Positions 44,522-52,532 of a stretch of 64,000 nt of DNA are shown piece by piece; the stretch's first letter is position 1, and the number at the start of each line of letters is the position of its first letter. The stretch comes from Ferrovibrio sp. MS7 (GTDB lineage Bacteria; Pseudomonadota; Alphaproteobacteria; Ferrovibrionales; Ferrovibrionaceae), in the NCBI RefSeq assembly GCF_038404985.1, contig NZ_JBBKBA010000003.1, positions 372,001 through 436,000 on the forward strand. The letters run 5' to 3'. The notes below the pieces were generated by a model. It made no database searches and was not told where the DNA came from. It saw nothing but the letters and a program-made list of their open reading frames with translations. Made by a program: the position numbers and the translations under genes.

Positions 44522-45313
44522 ATGCCGCGCTTCAGCGCCAATCTGACATTCCTGTTTCAGGAATATGCCTTCCTCGACCGCCTGGCGGTAGCGCGCGAGC
44601 AGGGTTTCGCTGCCGTCGAATTCATGTTCCAGCCGGACCAGTCGCCAGCGGCCATCGCCGCCGCCTTGCGCGACAACGGCCTGGAGCTGGTGCTGATGAA
44701 TACCCCAGCGGGCAATTTCGAGGCCGGCGAGCGTGGGCTGGCCTGCCTGCCGCAGCAGCGCCAGGCCTTCCGCACCTCGATCCACCGCGCTTTCGAGGTG
44801 GCGACTGCTGCCGGCTGCAAACGCCTGCATGTCATGGCCGGGGTGGAGCCGCCAGGCGCCGACCGCCGCGCGCTGGAAGCCTGTTTCCTCGACAACCTCG
44901 CCTGGGCTGCGGAACAGGCGGCAAGGGCCGGCCTGACCCTGCTGCTGGAGCCAATCAACCGCCGCGACATTCCCGGCTACTTCCTGCACGATTACGATGT
45001 CGCCGAACGCATTTTAAGCGAAATGGCCCTGCCGCAGTTGCGGCTACAATTCGACATGTACCATGTTCAGGTAGTGCATGGTGACGTGAGCAAGCGCCTG
45101 GAGCGGCAATTGCCGCTGATCGAGCATATCCAGATTGCCAACCCGCCGGACCGCCGCGAGCCCGGCAACGGCGAGCTGGATTACCGCTTCCTGCTCGGCC
45201 GCCTCGACCAGCTCGGCTATGCCGGCTGGGTCGGCTGCGAATACCGTCCCACAGGCGATACGCTGGCGAGCCTGGCCTGGATCCGGCCCTGGGGCGTGAC
45301 GCCCCGCCGTTAA
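44522..45313 (+). CDS. Hydroxypyruvate isomerase / 2-oxo-tetronate isomerase family
   Basis: TIM-barrel isomerase of 263 residues in the Hyi/OtnI family, which interconverts hydroxypyruvate and tartronate semialdehyde or 2-oxo-tetronate 4-phosphate isomers. Metal and catalytic Glu are in LLEPINRRDIPGYF (Glu143) and GCEYRP (Glu240), with FDMYHVQ and ERQLPLIEHIQIANPPDRREPG between. ATG 44522 begins the conserved MPRFSANLTFLFQE; GGGA lies upstream. Divergent from mlaE. Substrate not resolvable from sequence. Confidence 0.85.
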   Translation: MPRFSANLTFLFQEYAFLDRLAVAREQGFAAVEFMFQPDQSPAAIAAALRDNGLELVLMNTPAGNFEAGERGLACLPQQRQAFRTSIHRAFEVATAAGCKRLHVMAGVEPPGADRRALEACFLDNLAWAAEQAARAGLTLLLEPINRRDIPGYFLHDYDVAERILSEMALPQLRLQFDMYHVQVVHGDVSKRLERQLPLIEHIQIANPPDRREPGNGELDYRFLLGRLDQLGYAGWVGCEYRPTGDTLASLAWIRPWGVTPRR

Positions 45314-45420
45314 CCCTATAGCCGGTTGCCTGACCGGAACCGGTTGCCAGGGCCGGCATCGGCACTTTATGGTGCGCAACCAGGAATTTCGGAGATTTAA
45401 CAAAGAGGCAATCTCAGGGC

Positions 45421-46530
45421 ATGGCACGCAGTTTTGCCATCGCGATCATTGCGTTCTTCGCCGGGCTTTGCATTGGGCTCGGCTATCTCGCCGTGCAGCG
45501 CGCGACACCGATCCCCGAACGTGTGGTGGTGCCGCAGAACCCGGTGCTGCGCGACGACATGCAGCCGATCTCGCTGCGCCTCGCCTCCTCCTATACATCG
45601 GCCGCGCCGCAATTGGGCAGCATCGGCGCCGCCACCACCACCAAGCTGGCGCGCCTCTCGGGCGGTCTGCTCGATCTGAAATTCCATGAGCCCGGCGCCC
45701 TGGTGCCGGCGGCGGAAGTGTTCGATGCCGTGGCCTCGGGCGAAGTCGATGCCGGCTGGACTTCGGCGGCCTATCTGCTGGAGAAGGACTCAGCTTTCGG
45801 CTTCTTCGTCGGCCTGCCCTTCGGCCCACGCGCCTCGGAATATCTCGGCTGGCTGTATCACGGCGGCGGCCAGGAATTGATGGCGGAATTGTTCGGCCGC
45901 TACGACGTGGTACCGATGGTCTGCGGCGTGCTGGTGGCGGAAGGCGGCGGCTGGTTCCGCAAGGAGATCAACTCGTCCAACGACCTGCGCGGCATGAAGC
46001 TTCGCTTCCCCGGCCTGGGCGGCGAAGTGCTGCGCAAGCTTGGCGCCGAAACCAATTCGATTGCCGGCGGTGAAGTTTATAACGCCTTTGCCACCGGGCA
46101 GATCGACGGCAGCGAATTCTCCACGCCGATCAACGATCTCCGTTTCGGCTTCTACAAGGTGGCGCCGCATTACTATCTGCCCGGCTGGCACCAGCCCTTC
46201 ACCGCCATCCTGATGGTGTTCCACCGCGCGGCCTGGGAGAAACTCTCGGAATCGCAGCAGGCGATGGTCGAAACCGTCTGCGGCGACAACATCTCCGACA
46301 GCCTAGCCGAGGGCGAGGCGCAGCAGCCTTATGCCATCAACGAATTGCGCGCCAAAGGCGCCATCATCCACACCTGGCCGCCGGAAGTGCTGCAAGCCTT
46401 CGAAAGATCCTGGCGCAAGGTGGTGGCCGAGCAGTCCGCCGCCAACCCGAACTTCAAGCGCATCTGGGAAAGCTATTCAGCCTTCCGCGAAGCCTCGAAG
46501 GAATGGCGCCAAGTCAACTACATGAAGTAA
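45421..46530 (+). CDS. TRAP-type transporter substrate-binding protein (DctP family)
   Basis: Periplasmic binding protein of 369 residues with an N-terminal uncleaved-looking helix or signal (FAIAIIAFFAGLCIGLGYLAV). The DctP/TRAP fold shows in VFDAVASGEVDAGWTSAAYL, MKLRFPGLGGEVLRKLG (the Arg that binds the carboxylate), and GEVYNAFATGQIDGSEFSTP. No DctQ/DctM membrane genes are nearby, so it is an orphan or works with a transporter elsewhere. The upstream isomerase gene is 107 bp away in the same direction. Confidence 0.88.
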   Translation: MARSFAIAIIAFFAGLCIGLGYLAVQRATPIPERVVVPQNPVLRDDMQPISLRLASSYTSAAPQLGSIGAATTTKLARLSGGLLDLKFHEPGALVPAAEVFDAVASGEVDAGWTSAAYLLEKDSAFGFFVGLPFGPRASEYLGWLYHGGGQELMAELFGRYDVVPMVCGVLVAEGGGWFRKEINSSNDLRGMKLRFPGLGGEVLRKLGAETNSIAGGEVYNAFATGQIDGSEFSTPINDLRFGFYKVAPHYYLPGWHQPFTAILMVFHRAAWEKLSESQQAMVETVCGDNISDSLAEGEAQQPYAINELRAKGAIIHTWPPEVLQAFERSWRKVVAEQSAANPNFKRIWESYSAFREASKEWRQVNYMK

Positions 46531-46533
46531 GGC

Positions 46534-47244
46534 CTAGCCGAGCTGACGGCGCAGTTGCCGCAGGCGGCGCTCCACCGAGATGTCCAGCGACGCGGTGATT
46601 TCCAGGCTGCGGTCCTCCAGCGCGTTGGCGCGCGGATTGGCCCGCGCGCGGGCTTCCACGGCGGCATCGCGGCGGCGGATCAGTTCGGCGATCTCGGGGT
46701 GAAACAGCCGCAGCAGGTTGGTCAGCCAGCCATTCACCTCGGCTGACGGATAACTGTGACCGACCTGGAAACGGTCGAGCATGGCGATCACGTCGCGGGC
46801 CGCGAACCAGGTTTCATCCGTGACCCAGCGATTGACGGTAAACAGCCGCACCGGCAGGCCGTAATTGTCCATGCCGATGGCGATGATATGGGCCAGCGCC
46901 GCGTTGCCGGTCGGGCCACAGGGCAGCGCGATGCCGGGCTTGCCGCGCCGCGCCGGCTCGAACCTTTCGGGCAGGTGATGCGGCCGCATGAAGACATGGA
47001 AATGACCATGCTCGCGGGCATCGCCGCGATGGGCATGATAGTAGTATTGCGCGCCGCTTTCGGGGTCGAACACGTCGCCGTCAGGATAATGCTCCTGTTC
47101 GTAGAACTCGCCCTGCCCGCGCAGCAGCTCGGCCACAAGATTGCCGCGCCGCGCCGCCAGGGCTTCCTGGATCCGCAACACCTCGAGACCGGCCGCAAGC
47201 ATGCCTTGCAAGCGGGGGCGACCGAGGCTGGTCATCATGTTCAT
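46534..47244 (-). CDS. Uncharacterised protein (DUF6969-like)
   Basis: A 236-residue protein of unknown function with striking conserved-looking segments: QYYYHAHRGDAREHGHFHVFMRPHHLP (in pieces), rich in His and Tyr, then LPCGPTGNAALAHIIAIGMDNYG and WVTDETWFAARD. The His clusters could bind metal. I believe such proteins are classed as DUF6969, which I cannot confirm. Start is the first of ATG 47244, 47238 and 47235. It is convergent with the TRAP protein, 3 bp apart, and divergent from cytochrome c. Confidence 0.6.
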   Translation of the reverse strand: MNMMTSLGRPRLQGMLAAGLEVLRIQEALAARRGNLVAELLRGQGEFYEQEHYPDGDVFDPESGAQYYYHAHRGDAREHGHFHVFMRPHHLPERFEPARRGKPGIALPCGPTGNAALAHIIAIGMDNYGLPVRLFTVNRWVTDETWFAARDVIAMLDRFQVGHSYPSAEVNGWLTNLLRLFHPEIAELIRRRDAAVEARARANPRANALEDRSLEITASLDISVERRLRQLRRQLG

Positions 47245-47445
47245 GCGCTACTACCCCTGATGAAACCGCGCTACCTAACCACGGCGTTCTTAAACGGCGG
47301 TAAATGCGACTCGGTTCACCACCTCCGGGAATCGGGGCTGGGGGAAAAAATTTCGCGCTGGCCGGTTCCCGATCACGAAACCGCTCATGCGGCAATGCGC
47401 CGCTTTGTCGCCGGCAAGCCGCCGTGCTATCTCAATGGCAAGCAT

Positions 47446-47466
47446 TTACCAGGAGTTAGCTGGTAA
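47446..47466. repeat. Inverted repeat upstream of the cytochrome c gene
   Basis: TTACCAG (47446-47452) and CTGGTAA (47460-47466) are perfect 7-bp arms separated by GAGTTAG, 31 bp before the cytochrome start. It lies in the 253-bp gap between the divergent genes at 47244 and 47498, most of which shows no other clear structure. Operator candidate. Confidence 0.4.
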
Positions 47467-47497
47467 TTAGCCAAGCCCCTATGCCTGGAGTCCCCCC

Positions 47498-47872
47498 ATG
47501 ATGCGTCTCCCGCTTGCCGCCGTCCTGGCGGCCCTCGCCCTCAGCCTCACCAGCGGCTTCGCCCAGGCGCAGGATGCCGCCGCCGGCCAGAAGGCCTTCG
47601 CCAAGTGCCGCACCTGCCACGCCCTCGAAGCCGGCAAGAACGGCGTCGGCCCCAGCCTGGCCGGGGTTTTTGGCCGCAAGTCCGGCACCGGCGCCGGCTT
47701 CAAGTATTCCGATCAGATGGTGGCCAAGGGCGTGATCTGGGACGAAACCTCGATCGCCGCCTATCTGGCCGACCCGAAGGGCTATATTCCGGGCAACAAG
47801 ATGGTTTTCCCCGGGATCAAGAAAGAGTCGGAAGTCGCTGATCTGATTGCCTTCCTCAAGACGGCCAAGTAA
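47498..47872 (+). CDS. Periplasmic class I c-type cytochrome (cytochrome c2-like)
   Basis: A 124-residue exported monohaem cytochrome. Signal peptide MRLPLAAVLAALALSLTSGF, cleaved near AQAQ; haem motif CRTCH (about 37-41); sixth-ligand Met in GNKMVFPG near residue 101. Length and the KCRTCHAL...GPSLAGVFGRKSG pattern fit the mitochondrial-like/c2 family that carries electrons from bc1 complexes to oxidases or reaction centres. Monocistronic-looking; an inverted repeat lies upstream. Confidence 0.92.
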   Translation: MMRLPLAAVLAALALSLTSGFAQAQDAAAGQKAFAKCRTCHALEAGKNGVGPSLAGVFGRKSGTGAGFKYSDQMVAKGVIWDETSIAAYLADPKGYIPGNKMVFPGIKKESEVADLIAFLKTAK

Positions 47873-47917
47873 GTACCCGCAGAGCGCGAAAAACAGGCGG
47901 GGCAGCCTCGCCTGCCA

Positions 47918-47945
47918 CTCTTTCAAGGAACCTGCTCTTTCAAGG
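47918..47945 (+). repeat. Short direct repeat before mlaC
   Basis: CTCTTTCAAGG occurs twice (47918-47928 and 47935-47945), 17 bp apart start to start, 28 bp before the mlaC start. Could be a regulator site; otherwise unexplained. Confidence 0.35.
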
Positions 47946-47972
47946 TAATGGCTCGGTCTGTATGCTGCCGCC

Positions 47973-48629
47973 ATGAGCGCGCCCCTACGGATTCGTCCCG
48001 CCTTCATCAGCCGCCGGAATTTGCTGCTGGCCGGTCTGGCGGTACCGCTTGCCGGCCTGGGCCTGAACCGCCCGGCAGCCGCCTCCGCCGATACCAATGC
48101 CGCGATCCGTTTCATCGACAGCCTGGGCCAGCAGACGCTGGGGATCCTGGGCCAGCAGCAGCCGCTGGCGCAGCGCGAGAGCCAGCTCCGCGAATTGCTG
48201 CGCCAGGGCTTCGACCTTGCCTTCATCGGCCGCTTCGTGCTGGGCCGGCCCTATGCCTCGCTGAGCCCGGAACAGGCCGCCGACTATCATCAGGCCTTCA
48301 ATGACTTTGTGCTGCGCACCTATGCCCGCCGGCTGTCCGGCTTCCAGGCGCGCAGCTTCGCCATTCTCGGCGCCCGCGCTGCCGGCGACACCGACACCGA
48401 GGTCTCAACCCGCATCGACCCGGCAAACGGCCAGCCGGTGCGCTGCGACTGGCGGGTGCGCCAAAGCGGCCAGCGCCTCGGCATCATCGACGTGGCGATC
48501 GAGAACGTCTCCATGGCGGTGACGCAACGCAATGAATTCGCATCGGTGGTCAACACCGGCGGGGTCAACGGCCTGATCGGCACGCTGCGCGCGCGGGCCG
48601 ACCGAGAGACGGTGAGCGTCTCGCGCTGA
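47973..48629 (+). CDS. mlaC: MlaC-type periplasmic phospholipid-binding protein
   Basis: Periplasmic shuttle of the Mla pathway, 218 residues. A Tat-like signal (SRRNLLLAGLAVPLAGLGL) precedes the MlaC/Ttg2D domain: AIRFIDSLGQQTLGIL, FDLAFIGRFVLGRPYASLSPEQAADYHQAF (in pieces), RIDPANGQPVRCDWRVRQSGQ and IDVAIENVSMAVTQRNEFASVV. It carries lipids between MlaA and the MlaFED complex, here encoded at a separate locus (40808-44435). Followed by a Sel1 gene and mlaA. Confidence 0.9.
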   Translation: MSAPLRIRPAFISRRNLLLAGLAVPLAGLGLNRPAAASADTNAAIRFIDSLGQQTLGILGQQQPLAQRESQLRELLRQGFDLAFIGRFVLGRPYASLSPEQAADYHQAFNDFVLRTYARRLSGFQARSFAILGARAAGDTDTEVSTRIDPANGQPVRCDWRVRQSGQRLGIIDVAIENVSMAVTQRNEFASVVNTGGVNGLIGTLRARADRETVSVSR

Positions 48630-48646
48630 GCCACAGGGAGGGAAGC

Positions 48647-49459
48647 ATGACGAAACAATACGCCGCGCGGCCCATACTTTTCCTTACCGGCCTGATGCTG
48701 TTCGCGGCGCCGGCCTTCGCCGGCCCCTATGAGGATGGCCTCGCCGCCTACGACCGCAGCGACTTCGACACCGCCGTGAAGCTCTGGTTGCCGCTGGCGG
48801 AAGCCGGCGATGCACGCGCTCAGTTCAATCTCGGCGCTCTCTACCAGGATGGCCTCGGCGTGCCGCTGGACCTGCGCCCTGCCCTCTCGCTGTGGCGCAA
48901 GGCGGCGGAACAAAATCATCCGCAGGCGCTGCATAACCTGGCCATGCTCTATATCGCCGGCGACGAGGTGCCGCAGGATATGGCGCAGGCGCGGCAATAT
49001 CTCGAACGCGCCCAGGCCGCCGGTTCGGTACGCAGTATCTACAGCCTGGCTAAAATGTATCTCGATGGCCTCGGCGGGCCAGAGAACAAGCCCGCCGGCT
49101 TTGCCCTGATGTTGCGCGCCGGGGAAATGGGCTTCGACAAGGCGCAGTATAATCTCGGCAAGATGTATCGCGATGGCGAAGGCACCCATCGCGATCTGGT
49201 GGCCGCCGCCGCCTGGTTCAGCAAGGCTGCCGAGCAAAACAATGCCGCCGCCCAGAACCATATCGGCAACCGCTATCTACGCGGCGAAGGCGTGGCCAAG
49301 GACGATGCCGCTGGCCTCACCTGGCTGACCATCGCCGCGCGCAACGGCTTCGGCCCTGCCGGCGACCGGCTGGAAGCCTTGCGGCCCCAGGTCGATGGCG
49401 CATTGTTTGCCGAGGCCGAGCGCCGCGCCGAGGCCTTCCTGAAATCCGTGAAGCAATAA
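48647..49459 (+). CDS. Secreted Sel1-repeat protein between mlaC and mlaA
   Basis: A 270-residue periplasmic protein with a signal peptide (ending APAFAGP) and five or six Sel1 repeats, for example AQFNLGALYQDGLGVPLDL, AQYNLGKMYRDGEGTHRD and AQNHIGNRYLRGEGVAKDD. It follows mlaC by 17 bp and precedes mlaA by 26 bp, so it is probably co-expressed with them. Sel1 scaffolds bind proteins; a link to lipid transport is only inferred from position. Confidence 0.85.
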   Translation: MTKQYAARPILFLTGLMLFAAPAFAGPYEDGLAAYDRSDFDTAVKLWLPLAEAGDARAQFNLGALYQDGLGVPLDLRPALSLWRKAAEQNHPQALHNLAMLYIAGDEVPQDMAQARQYLERAQAAGSVRSIYSLAKMYLDGLGGPENKPAGFALMLRAGEMGFDKAQYNLGKMYRDGEGTHRDLVAAAAWFSKAAEQNNAAAQNHIGNRYLRGEGVAKDDAAGLTWLTIAARNGFGPAGDRLEALRPQVDGALFAEAERRAEAFLKSVKQ

Positions 49460-49485
49460 CCCTCCAAACCTGAGGCCGCGAGCCG

Positions 49486-50754
49486 ATGCGTCATCTTCTC
49501 CCGGCCCTTCTCCTGTGCCTTGCAGTCCTCGGCTCAGGCCCGTTACAGGCCCAGCCTGTGCCGCCGCAGGTCTCGTCCGAGGTCGATGCCATCCTCCAGG
49601 CCGGCGCCACTGAGCAGGCGCGCGACCGCGCCGCCTATGGCACGCTGCGCAATGGCGAAGTGCTGGCGACCAAGGAGCGGCAACTGGCGGCACGCATGAG
49701 CCGCGAGCTTTCCGGCGTGGTGGCACGCGAAGCGGTGCTGGATCAGCGCCGCGGCCAGGCGGCGGCAGCCTATATCGCCAGCAGGGCGCCGAGCTTCGGC
49801 CCCGCCGCCTATGCCGCCGCCGCGCAGTATCAGGCCGCGGCGCAGCCTGCCCTGCCAGGCAACTGGTATGCCCAGGCCAGCGCCCCCGCCTATGCCTCGC
49901 CGCCGATCCAGCCCACCACCTATGTAGCCGGCCCCGCCGCCGGCCGGCCCGGCCAGTGGTACGAAAACCCCTACATGGCGCGCTACGGCTTCCAGACCGC
50001 CAGTACCGCCGCACCCGCCGCCGCCTTGCAGCCGATGCAACAGCCGCTTTTCACCGCCTCTGCCGCCGGCACCGGCCCGGTCAGCACCGCGCCGGATGTG
50101 TGGGATCCGCTGGAGCCCATGAACCGCGCCTTCTTCGCTTTCAACGAGGTGCTGGATACCTTCCTGCTGCGGCCGATTGCCTGGCTCTACTCCTTCACGC
50201 CCGATGTGGTGAAGGGCGGCGTGCGCAGCGCCTTCGCCAATCTGAGATCGCCTGCCGTGCTGATGAACCATACCTTGCAGGGCAGCTTCGGCGATGCCGC
50301 CACCACGGTCGGCCGCTTCGCGGTGAATTCCACCATCGGCGTGCTCGGCCTATGGGATGCCGCCAACGACCTGTTCGACTGGAAGGGCAAGCCGGCGGAT
50401 TTCGGCCAGACCCTGCATAGCTATGGCATCGGCGAAGGTCCCTTCCTGATGTTGCCGCTGCTCGGCCCGGCGAATACCCGCGATGCCATCGGCGGCGGCG
50501 TCGATGCCTTCGCCGATCCGCTCATGTACATCCTCAACGACAACGCCAACATCGCACTCACCGCCGGCAAGACGCTGGCGCGGCGCGAGGAACTGCTTGT
50601 GCCGCTGGACGAACTGCGCGCCGGCTCGGTGGATTATTACGCCAGCCTGCGTTCCTCCTCGCAGCAGCAGCGCCGCGCTTTCCTGCGCGGCGACGCCCCG
50701 GCCTCGCCAGAGCAGCGCAAGGCCAATGACGACCTGTTCAACGAAGTGAAGTAA
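49486..50754 (+). CDS. mlaA: MlaA/VacJ-family protein with long N-terminal extension
   Basis: Outer-membrane lipid-removal component. The MlaA core begins near residue 205 with WDPLEPMNRAFFAFNEVLDTFLLRPIAWLY, then GGVRSAFANLRSPAVLMNH and GIGEGPFLMLPLLGPANTRDAIG, all diagnostic. The 422-residue length is well above the usual 250. The first 200 residues are a signal peptide (HLLPALLLCLAVLGSGPLQA) and an Ala/Tyr/Pro-rich linker with no recognisable fold. No lipobox Cys is apparent, although MlaA is normally a lipoprotein. It is read with mlaC and the Sel1 gene. Confidence 0.88.
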   Translation: MRHLLPALLLCLAVLGSGPLQAQPVPPQVSSEVDAILQAGATEQARDRAAYGTLRNGEVLATKERQLAARMSRELSGVVAREAVLDQRRGQAAAAYIASRAPSFGPAAYAAAAQYQAAAQPALPGNWYAQASAPAYASPPIQPTTYVAGPAAGRPGQWYENPYMARYGFQTASTAAPAAALQPMQQPLFTASAAGTGPVSTAPDVWDPLEPMNRAFFAFNEVLDTFLLRPIAWLYSFTPDVVKGGVRSAFANLRSPAVLMNHTLQGSFGDAATTVGRFAVNSTIGVLGLWDAANDLFDWKGKPADFGQTLHSYGIGEGPFLMLPLLGPANTRDAIGGGVDAFADPLMYILNDNANIALTAGKTLARREELLVPLDELRAGSVDYYASLRSSSQQQRRAFLRGDAPASPEQRKANDDLFNEVK

Positions 50755-50770
50755 AGCGAAGGAAACGCCC

Positions 50771-51379
50771 ATGCCCATCCACGGCCCCGACGTGGTGCTG
50801 AACGATCCCGCCTATATCCATGAGACCGCGCATATCTATGGCAAGGTGCGGCTGGAAAAAGGCAGCTCGGTATGGATCAACGTGGCGATGCGGGCGGAGA
50901 ATTTCGAGATCGTGGTGGGTGAGTACACAAACATCCAGGATTTCTCGATGATCCATATTGGCGGCCAGACCGCCACCCATATCGGCAGCCATTGCTCGAT
51001 CACCCATCACTGCAACATCCATGGCTGCACCATTGGCGACAATTGCCTGATCGGCATCGGCGCCACCATCATGGATGGCTGCGTGATCGGCAATAACTGC
51101 ATCATCGGCGGCGCCGCCTTCCTGAAAGAGGGCACTGTGATCCCGGACAATTCGGTGGTTGTCGGCGCACCGGGCAAGGTCATCAAGACCCAGAACAACT
51201 ACGTGCGGAACCGGCTCAACGCCTATCTCTACTACCGCAACGCGCTGGCCTATAAACAAGGCCAGTACCGGGAATGGGATCAGCCCGAGACGCTTAAGGC
51301 CATCGGTGAGGAAATCGCCCGGCTCAACGCAGAATTGAAGGCGTTGGATGATGGCTCACGGCTGATGGGCCGCGCCTAG
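50771..51379 (+). CDS. Gamma-carbonic anhydrase-family left-handed beta-helix protein
   Basis: Hexapeptide-repeat protein of 202 residues (PaaY/YrdA/CaiE-like). Turns of the helix read VWINVAMRAENFEIVVGEYTNIQDFSMIH in segments, with THHCNIHGCTIGDNCLIGIGA supplying the zinc-binding His residues conserved in gamma-carbonic anhydrases. Members bind zinc; many have weak or no anhydrase activity and some act on CoA esters (PaaY). The gene follows mlaA by 16 bp and may be co-transcribed. Substrate unknown. Confidence 0.85.
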   Translation: MPIHGPDVVLNDPAYIHETAHIYGKVRLEKGSSVWINVAMRAENFEIVVGEYTNIQDFSMIHIGGQTATHIGSHCSITHHCNIHGCTIGDNCLIGIGATIMDGCVIGNNCIIGGAAFLKEGTVIPDNSVVVGAPGKVIKTQNNYVRNRLNAYLYYRNALAYKQGQYREWDQPETLKAIGEEIARLNAELKALDDGSRLMGRA

Positions 51380-51393
51380 AGCCCGGCCAGCGC

Positions 51394-51429
51394 AGGAAAA
51401 CACCCGCCATGCCGTGTGTTCTCCTGCAT
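51394..51429. repeat. 12-bp inverted repeat upstream of the ECF sigma gene
   Basis: GCAGGAAAACAC (51394-51405) and GTGTTCTCCTGC (51418-51429) pair with one mismatch over 12 bp, loop 12 bases. It is in the 120-bp gap before the sigma gene. No U tract follows. It could be a hairpin ending the upstream transcript or an operator; GGAAAAC at 51397 resembles an ECF -35 but no convincing -10 was found. Confidence 0.45.
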
Positions 51430-51499
51430 GCCAAGTATCGCCTGGACATTTTCCGCCCCTGCCGGCGCCAGCCCGCGCAGCCGTGCCACGGCCTCCGCC

Positions 51500-52081
51500 A
51501 TGAACGCGGATGAACGCCTGCGCCAGGCCGAGGAAGACCGCGCCCTGATGGCGCGGGTGGCACGGCAGGACCGCGCCGCCTTCGCCCTGCTGCTGCAGCG
51601 CCACCTCACCGGCGCCGTGGTGACGGCGCAGCGCATCCTGCTGAACCAGGCCGATGCCGAGGAAGTGGCGCAGGAAGCCTTTCTGCGGGTGTGGCAGCAT
51701 GCGCCGCGCTGGCAGGTGGATGGCGCCGCCAGCTTCCGCACCTGGCTGCTGCGCATCGTGGTCAATCTCGCCATCGACCGCAAACGCCGCCCCGGCATGG
51801 ATGCGCTGGACGAGCAGCCGGAGCCTGAGGACGGCGCCCCCAATCCCTATGATCACCGCCTTGCCAGCGAGACCGAAGCGCGCATCGCCGCCGCGCTGGC
51901 CAAGCTGCCGCCACGCCAGCGCGCTGCGCTGCAGCTCTGCTTCTGGGAAGGCGAAGGCAATATCGAAGCCGCCGCCACGCTGGGCATCAGCGTCGGCGCC
52001 CTGGAATCCCTGCTGGTACGTGCCAAGCGCACGCTGCGCGATGAATTGGGCCCCATGCTGGGCCGGGAGGAAAAGCCATGA
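51500..52081 (+). CDS. ECF-type RNA polymerase sigma factor
   Basis: A 193-residue extracytoplasmic-function sigma factor. Region 2 (about 20-85) holds the typical DAEEVAQEAFLRVWQHAPRW; region 4 (about 125-175) has LPPRQRAALQLCFWEGEGNIEAAATLGISVGALESLLVRAKRTLRDEL, a helix-turn-helix. ATG 51500 gives a normal length; an earlier in-frame start at 51416 would add a tail unlike the family. Its stop overlaps the next gene (ATGA), placing it with a predicted anti-sigma and periplasmic sensor. Confidence 0.9.
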   Translation: MNADERLRQAEEDRALMARVARQDRAAFALLLQRHLTGAVVTAQRILLNQADAEEVAQEAFLRVWQHAPRWQVDGAASFRTWLLRIVVNLAIDRKRRPGMDALDEQPEPEDGAPNPYDHRLASETEARIAAALAKLPPRQRAALQLCFWEGEGNIEAAATLGISVGALESLLVRAKRTLRDELGPMLGREEKP

Positions 52082-52527
52082 ACCTCGACCGCTTTGCTGA
52101 AATCGTTGCCGCCTATGGTGCCGATCCGGCTTTGTGGCCGGCAGCCGAGCGCAGGGCTGCAGAAGCATTGGCGCAGGCTTCCAGCGAGGCCCGCCGCCTG
52201 CTGGATCAGGCAGCCCCGCTGGATCATCTGCTGCGCCAGGCAGCCATGCCTCAACCGAGCGCCGATCTTGCCCAGCGCATCATGGCCCGCCTGCCGGCGC
52301 GAGTAGCTGCCCATCGTGTCTCGGGGCGACGCCTGTCGGCCTGGAAAGAGTTCAGCCTTGCGGCATTTCCGTTCCGCGCCGCCTGGCCGCAATTCGCCGT
52401 GCTGGCCTTGGCCTTGAGCCTCGGCATTGGCGCCGGACTTGGCGGCCTGGAAGAAATTCTCGCGGAGGATTCGACGCCCTACGCCGTGCAGATGGTTATC
52501 GCAGACGCCAGTTTCATTCCGGAGTAA
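52078..52527 (+). CDS. Putative membrane anti-sigma factor
   Basis: A 149-residue protein with a cytoplasmic N-terminal helical part (FAEIVAAYGADPALWPAAERRAAEAL...), one transmembrane helix near residues 102-122 (PQFAVLALALSLGIGAGLGG) and a short periplasmic tail. The YGADP.LWP.AER motif recurs in small alphaproteobacterial proteins next to ECF sigma genes. It overlaps the sigma gene by 4 bp. Anti-sigma activity is inferred from position and topology; the usual HxxxCxxC zinc motif is absent. Confidence 0.65.
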   Translation: MNLDRFAEIVAAYGADPALWPAAERRAAEALAQASSEARRLLDQAAPLDHLLRQAAMPQPSADLAQRIMARLPARVAAHRVSGRRLSAWKEFSLAAFPFRAAWPQFAVLALALSLGIGAGLGGLEEILAEDSTPYAVQMVIADASFIPE

Positions 52528-52532
52528 CGCTC

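Noticed and set aside
45318-45352. CCGGTTGCC direct repeats after the isomerase gene
   Set aside because: Only two short copies with no hairpin or promoter context.
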